Shown: piece after piece, positions 39,857 through 43,368 of the stretch | Layout: the number at the start of each line of letters is the position of its first letter | How positions within the stretch are numbered: the stretch's first letter is position 1 | Source of the DNA: Rhodanobacter sp. | Lineage (GTDB): Bacteria; Pseudomonadota; Gammaproteobacteria; Xanthomonadales; Rhodanobacteraceae | Direction of reading: 5' to 3' | Assembly: GCA_022730075.1 (NCBI GenBank) | Contig: DZBX01000007.1 | Coordinates: 1 to 43,368 of the forward strand | DNA length: 43,368 nt | Notes under the pieces: generated by a model | What the model saw: only the letters and a program-made list of their open reading frames with translations | Database searches by the model: none | What the model was told of the DNA's origin: nothing | Made by a program: the position numbers and the translations under genes

Positions 39857-39888
39857 AAAAAGACGGCCGCAGTCAAGGCTGCGGCCGT
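39857..39888 (-). terminator. Rho-independent terminator of the small secreted-protein gene
   Basis: On the leftward strand ACGGCCGCAG/CTGCGGCCGT (a 10-bp stem, 39863-39872 with 39879-39888) is followed by CTTTTT. It ends the transcript of the gene at 39929-40345 and keeps it apart from the regulator gene. Confidence 0.8.
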
Positions 39889-39928
39889 GAGATAAAGCGC
39901 GGTGCGTGTGCTGGCGTGGCGCGCGCGA

Positions 39929-40345
39929 TCAACCGCCGCCGCGGCGGCCACCACCGCCACCGCCCTGGCGCTGCTTGATGCCTTGGCCCGCGCCCTGGCC
40001 GATGCCGGGGCGGCTGCTCTGGTGCACTTTGCCACGCTCAAGCGGTGGCGCCGGCGGCAGGGTCACGCCTTGCGCCTTGGCGCGCTCCTGCATCTGCACG
40101 TGATGCTCGGCGCGGATCTGATCGCGCGCCTGCATGGTCCTGGCTTCGCGCAAACGCTGACTATAGGCCGCGCGTTCGGCGGGGGTCATCAACTGGCTGC
40201 CATAGATTTGCTGCGCATCCTTGGTCTGCATGTGCTCACGCGTTTGCGTGTGCAGTTGCTGCGGGGTCTCGGTGGGTGTCTGCGCCTGTGCAGCAAAGCC
40301 GGTGACGGTCAGGGCCGCGGCCAGGATCAGGGGAGTCTTGCGCAT
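39929..40345 (-). CDS. Small secreted protein with Gly-rich tail
   Basis: The protein has 138 residues and a signal peptide MRKTPLILAAALTVTGFAAQA. The central part, IYGSQLMTPAERAAYSQRLR.., RAEHHVQMQERAKAQGVTLP, is a charged helical pattern common in small periplasmic proteins of proteobacteria and faintly like Spy/CpxP. The tail GGGGGGRRGGG is disordered. AGGAG stands before the ATG. Promoter and FNR/ANR box lie at 40389-40429, so oxygen limitation is the likely signal. The function is unknown. A chaperone-like or metal-related role is only a guess from the pattern and the neighbouring two-component system. Confidence 0.7.
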   Translation of the reverse strand: MRKTPLILAAALTVTGFAAQAQTPTETPQQLHTQTREHMQTKDAQQIYGSQLMTPAERAAYSQRLREARTMQARDQIRAEHHVQMQERAKAQGVTLPPAPPLERGKVHQSSRPGIGQGAGQGIKQRQGGGGGGRRGGG

Positions 40346-40388
40346 GATGAATGCTCCTGTGTGGGAGCCGCGAATTGCGGCCACGCCA

Positions 40389-40394
40389 TCTTTA
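40389..40394 (-). promoter_or_regulatory. Candidate -10 box of the secreted-protein gene
   Basis: On the leftward strand TAAAGA stands 31 bases (centre to centre) downstream of the FNR box. That is the distance expected when the box is near -41. Confidence 0.55.
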
Positions 40395-40415
40395 GCACAC
40401 GCGCCGGCTCACCGT

Positions 40416-40429
40416 TTGATCCAGATCAA
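40416..40429 (-). promoter_or_regulatory. FNR/ANR binding site
   Basis: TTGATCCAGATCAA fits the consensus TTGAT-N4-ATCAA at every fixed position. Its place about 31 bases upstream of a -10-like TAAAGA corresponds to a class II activator site at about -41.5. It faces the secreted-protein gene, whose ATG is 71 bases away. Confidence 0.75.
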
Positions 40430-40530
40430 GCCGTGATGTATGCGTAATGCATTTCGGCTGCATGGTTCAGCGCCGCGTCATGCGTGCGGGGCGTGCCGGG
40501 CCGCGTGTCGTGGTGCCGAGGACGCCTGCC

Positions 40531-42192
40531 TCAACGGGGTGCTGCGTTGCCCCGCGGCCACGCACGCCACCAGGCCAGCACACCCAGCACGACCAGTACG
40601 ACCGGCGCGGCGATGCCCAACTGCGGCTTCAGCGTCCACAGCAGCGCGGCGAGGACCAGCAGCGTGCTGCCGAACAATCCGCCGGCGAGCAGGCGCTGGG
40701 TGACGCGCGTGTTCGCGGCCAGTGCTTCAAGTTCGCGCGCGCGGATGGTCAGTTCGCCGCGTCCGCTGGCGGCCTGTTCCAGCGTCTGGATCAGCAATTC
40801 GGGCAGGCGCGGCGCCTGGCGCATCCATTCCGGTGCGCGGCGTTTGATCTCGCGCAGCCAGGCGCGTGGCCCGTAGCGCTGGCGCAGGACGTTGCGCAGG
40901 ATCGGTTCGGCCACCGCCCAGATGTCGATCTCCGGGTCGAGCTGGCGGCCGAGCCCTTCGATATTGAGCAAGGTTTTCTGCAGCAGGATCAATTGCGGTT
41001 GCAGGGTCAGCTCGTATGCGCGCGCGGTCTGGAACAGCTTCACCGTGACCTCGGCGATGGAAATCTCGCTCATCGGGCGCGTGAAGTACGGCTCGCACAC
41101 CGCACGCGTGGCGGCTTCCAGCTCGTCGATGCGCACGCTGGCCGGCATCCAGCCGGCGGCCACGTGCAGCTCGGCGATACGCCGGTAATCGCGCTGGAAC
41201 AGCGCCATGAAGTTTTCCGCCAGCAGGTACTGGTCGGCCTCGGGCAAGGATCCCATGATGCCGAAATCCAGCGCGATGAAACTGGCGTCGGCGGGTTCGC
41301 CCGGGTCCACCCAGATATTGCCTGGGTGCGCGTCGGCATGGAAAAAATTGTCGCGGAACACCTGCTCGTAGAACAGCCGCACGCCCTTGCGCGCCAGCGC
41401 TTTGCGGTCCACGCCCAGCGCATCCAGCGCGGCGATGTCGTCGGCGGGGATGCCGTGCACGCGCTGCAGGGTCAGCACGCGCTCGGCGCTCCAGTCCCAG
41501 AACACCTCGGGCACGTACAGGTCATGCGGCGCGTGCGCGAAATTGCGCCGCAGCAGGCTGGCGTTGGCGCCTTCGCGCTGCAGGTCCAGTTCGTGCTCGA
41601 GGGTTTTCTCGATCTCCTCGACCACCTCCAGCGGACGGATCTTGTCGGCGCGCGGGTGCCAGCGTTGCGCCAGATTGCCCAGCGCGCGCAGCAGGCGCGT
41701 GTCGCGCGCGATGCGCGCGGCGATGCCGGGGCGCAGCACCTTGACCACGACCGCGCGGCCATCGGGCAGGCGCGCGGCGTGCACCTGCGCGATCGAGGCC
41801 GAGGCCAACGGCGTTTCGTCGAATTCGGCGTACAGCTGCGCGACTGGCTGGCCCAATTGCTCTTCGATCGTCACGCGCGCCTGCGCACCGGGGAACGGCG
41901 CGACCTGGTCGCGCAGCTTGGCCAGCGCATCGGCCAGATCAGCCGGCAGCAGGTCGCGGCGCGTGGACAACACCTGGCCGAATTTGACGAAGATCGGCCC
42001 CAGTTCGGTCAGCGCCAGGCGCAGGCGTTCGCCGCGTGCCAGTCCGCGCGCAGCGCGCGCGCGCGGCAGCAGCGCGGCCAGCAGCGCCAGGGGTCGATAC
42101 AGGCGCGTGCCCTGCGCGAATTCGTGCAGGCGCCAGCGCAGCGCGATCACCAGCACGTGCAGCAGGCGCGGGGTCGAGGACAGCGTGCTCAT
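40531..42192 (-). CDS. ubiB: UbiB, ABC1-family atypical kinase for ubiquinone biosynthesis
   Basis: UbiB is a membrane-bound protein-kinase-like ATPase needed for ubiquinone synthesis. The 553-residue protein has [20 protein letters not shown] (KxGQ motif), [25 protein letters not shown] (ASIAQVH and catalytic Lys), [12 protein letters not shown] and ALDFGIMG (metal-binding DFG). Two C-terminal membrane helices ([19 protein letters not shown], then [12 protein letters not shown]) complete it. The ATG at 42192 overlaps the ubiJ stop. Upstream open frame lies in ubiJ and was rejected. Confidence 0.95.
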   Translation of the reverse strand: MSTLSSTPRLLHVLVIALRWRLHEFAQGTRLYRPLALLAALLPRARAARGLARGERLRLALTELGPIFVKFGQVLSTRRDLLPADLADALAKLRDQVAPFPGAQARVTIEEQLGQPVAQLYAEFDETPLASASIAQVHAARLPDGRAVVVKVLRPGIAARIARDTRLLRALGNLAQRWHPRADKIRPLEVVEEIEKTLEHELDLQREGANASLLRRNFAHAPHDLYVPEVFWDWSAERVLTLQRVHGIPADDIAALDALGVDRKALARKGVRLFYEQVFRDNFFHADAHPGNIWVDPGEPADASFIALDFGIMGSLPEADQYLLAENFMALFQRDYRRIAELHVAAGWMPASVRIDELEAATRAVCEPYFTRPMSEISIAEVTVKLFQTARAYELTLQPQLILLQKTLLNIEGLGRQLDPEIDIWAVAEPILRNVLRQRYGPRAWLREIKRRAPEWMRQAPRLPELLIQTLEQAASGRGELTIRARELEALAANTRVTQRLLAGGLFGSTLLVLAALLWTLKPQLGIAAPVVLVVLGVLAWWRAWPRGNAAPR

Positions 42193-42833
42193 CGCCGCGC
42201 GCCATGCAGGCGCGCGCGCAGGGCCTCGAGCCGCGCGGCGAGGCGTTCGCTGCGTTCGCGCACGTGGTCCACCTCGTCGAGGAAATCCGCGATCTCCTCG
42301 CGTGCCGGGGTCAGCCGCGCCTCGTCGCGCAACCAGGCCGCGCCATCCTCGAGGCCTTGCGTCGCGAACGTGCGCGCCTGCGCCAGCGCGCCCAGCAGCG
42401 CGCGCGCCAGCGGTACGCCCAGCACCTCGCCGAAGCGCGCGGCGAAGGCCGCTTCGAGGTCGGGTTGATAGTCGCGCGCCAATTTCTCCATGCGCCGCGC
42501 CAGGTCGGCATCGCCGGACAGGTTCACCGCGCCCGGCGGCAGTGCGCCGTCGCCCTTCAGCGCCGCCGCGGCGAGGCTGGCCGGGCGCAGCTTCACTTCG
42601 AGTTCGGCGGCGGCGGCCGGACCCACGCACAGGCGACCGTCCTGCACGTACAGGCGCAGTGCCAGCGGCGGCTGCTGCACGCGCACGCAGACGCTGCGCC
42701 CGTCCAGCGCGGCCAGCGCGTCGCGGCTGTCGGCATCCAGCGCCAGCGCGCGGTTCAGGGCTTCCTCCAGGGTGCGCCCCAGCAGGCGTTTCAGCGGCGC
42801 CGGCAGCAGCGCATCGAGCGTGGATTCGGACAT
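42189..42833 (-). CDS. ubiJ: UbiJ, SCP2-domain accessory factor of ubiquinone biosynthesis
   Basis: The protein has 214 residues. The SCP2-like N-terminal domain (to about 110) would bind lipid intermediates of ubiquinone in the soluble Ubi complex. The C-terminal part ([20 protein letters not shown]) is a coiled coil, as in E. coli UbiJ. The order ubiJ-ubiB agrees with the standard ubiE-ubiJ-ubiB operon, but ubiE is not here: trmL lies upstream, separated by 64 bases. The ATG at 42833 is chosen, since earlier codons run into a non-conserved basic stretch. Confidence 0.88.
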   Translation of the reverse strand: MSESTLDALLPAPLKRLLGRTLEEALNRALALDADSRDALAALDGRSVCVRVQQPPLALRLYVQDGRLCVGPAAAAELEVKLRPASLAAAALKGDGALPPGAVNLSGDADLARRMEKLARDYQPDLEAAFAARFGEVLGVPLARALLGALAQARTFATQGLEDGAAWLRDEARLTPAREEIADFLDEVDHVRERSERLAARLEALRARLHGARR

Positions 42834-42897
42834 GCGCGGATTGTAGCCCGCGCCCCGCGCTCCTCGCGTGCAGGCCATGCGCGGGATCGACGCTGGC

Positions 42898-43362
42898 TCA
42901 CACCGCGCCGGCGTAGCCGAGCTGGCGCCACGCTGCATACACCGTCACCGCGACGGCGTTGGACAGATTCAGGCTGCGGCTGCCGGGCACCATGGGCAGG
43001 CGCAGGCGCTGCGCCTCGGGCACGGCGGCCAGCACGTCGGCGGGCAGGCCCTGGCTCTCGCTGCCGAACAGCAGCGCGTCGCCGGCGGCGAATTGCACCT
43101 GGTCCGGATGCACATGGCCTTTGCTGGTCAGTGCGAACACGCGCGGCGCGTGCAGCGCGGCCAGGCAGGCGGCCAGCGTGTCGTGCACAGCCACGCGCGC
43201 GTGTTCGCGGTAGTCCAGCCCGGCGCGGCGCAGCTTGGCGTCATCCAGCGCGAAACCCAGCGGTCGCACCAGATGCAGCGCGCAGCCGGTGTTGGCGGCC
43301 AGACGCATCACGTTGCCGGTGTTGGGCGCGATTTCAGGATGCACCAGGACGATATGCAACAT
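42898..43362 (-). CDS. trmL: tRNA (cytidine/uridine-34-2'-O)-methyltransferase TrmL
   Basis: TrmL is a SPOUT-fold enzyme that methylates the ribose of wobble base 34 in certain tRNA-Leu. The 154-residue protein has [35 protein letters not shown] and [20 protein letters not shown], all SPOUT hallmarks that form the SAM-binding knot. Length is normal and the gene is complete, its ATG ending six bases before the right edge. MnmG, which acts on the same tRNA position, is elsewhere in the window. Confidence 0.93.
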   Translation of the reverse strand: MLHIVLVHPEIAPNTGNVMRLAANTGCALHLVRPLGFALDDAKLRRAGLDYREHARVAVHDTLAACLAALHAPRVFALTSKGHVHPDQVQFAAGDALLFGSESQGLPADVLAAVPEAQRLRLPMVPGSRSLNLSNAVAVTVYAAWRQLGYAGAV

Positions 43363-43368
43363 GGCGCG

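Overview
The window looks like the chromosome of a GC-rich gammaproteobacterium of the Xanthomonadales/Lysobacterales type. The evidence is a xanthomonadin/aryl-polyene pigment locus with a XanB2-type chorismatase, a flavin halogenase and an MMPL exporter, together with TonB receptors, UbiB/UbiJ and MnmG. No rRNA or tRNA gene was seen, so the taxon is an inference from gene content.

Regions. (1) 1-4740: a type II-C CRISPR-Cas locus resembling that of Neisseria. cas9-cas1-cas2 run leftward. The tracrRNA lies divergently upstream of cas9. The last repeat of an array that continues beyond the left edge is at 1-36 and is followed by a strong terminator. (2) 4773-6900: a RimK-like ATP-grasp ligase and a divergent GNAT acetyltransferase. 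(3) 6972-22194: an aryl-polyene (xanthomonadin-like) cluster of 18 genes in three tightly overlapping units. Unit A (+) is ACP, dehydratase, MMPL exporter, polysaccharide deacetylase, methyltransferase. Unit B (-) is ACP, ketosynthase, PAP2 protein, dehydratase, halogenase, chorismatase, MipA/OmpV protein, acyltransferase, glycosyltransferase. Unit C (+) is membrane protein, acyltransferase, LolA-like protein, dehydratase. The chorismatase can supply a hydroxybenzoate starter. KS, ACPs and dehydratases would build the polyene, the halogenase and methyltransferase would decorate it, and the acyl- and glycosyltransferases, LolA-like protein and exporter would anchor and deliver it. No ketoreductase, second KS or starter-activating ligase is present.

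(4) 22338-30472: a rearranged region. Two TonB-dependent receptors have unrelated bodies but share a near-identical 223-bp 5' cassette (leader plus signal peptide). A 3'-end fragment of mnmG lies between them, an intact mnmG follows, and a 5'-end fragment of mnmG lies upstream of the intact gene. Palindromes and a shrunken, ORF-less group II intron next to a terminator complete the region. (5) 30473-31819: a small unknown protein, an acyltransferase and arfB. (6) 31888-39808: a metal-type RND efflux operon (adaptor, pump, DUF3240-like protein, outer-membrane factor) behind a two-component system. (7) 39929-43362: a small secreted protein behind a textbook FNR/ANR box, then ubiJ-ubiB and trmL.

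The observations most worth following are the mnmG/receptor rearrangement, the hairpin that covers the start codon of both receptors, and the completeness of the pigment pathway.
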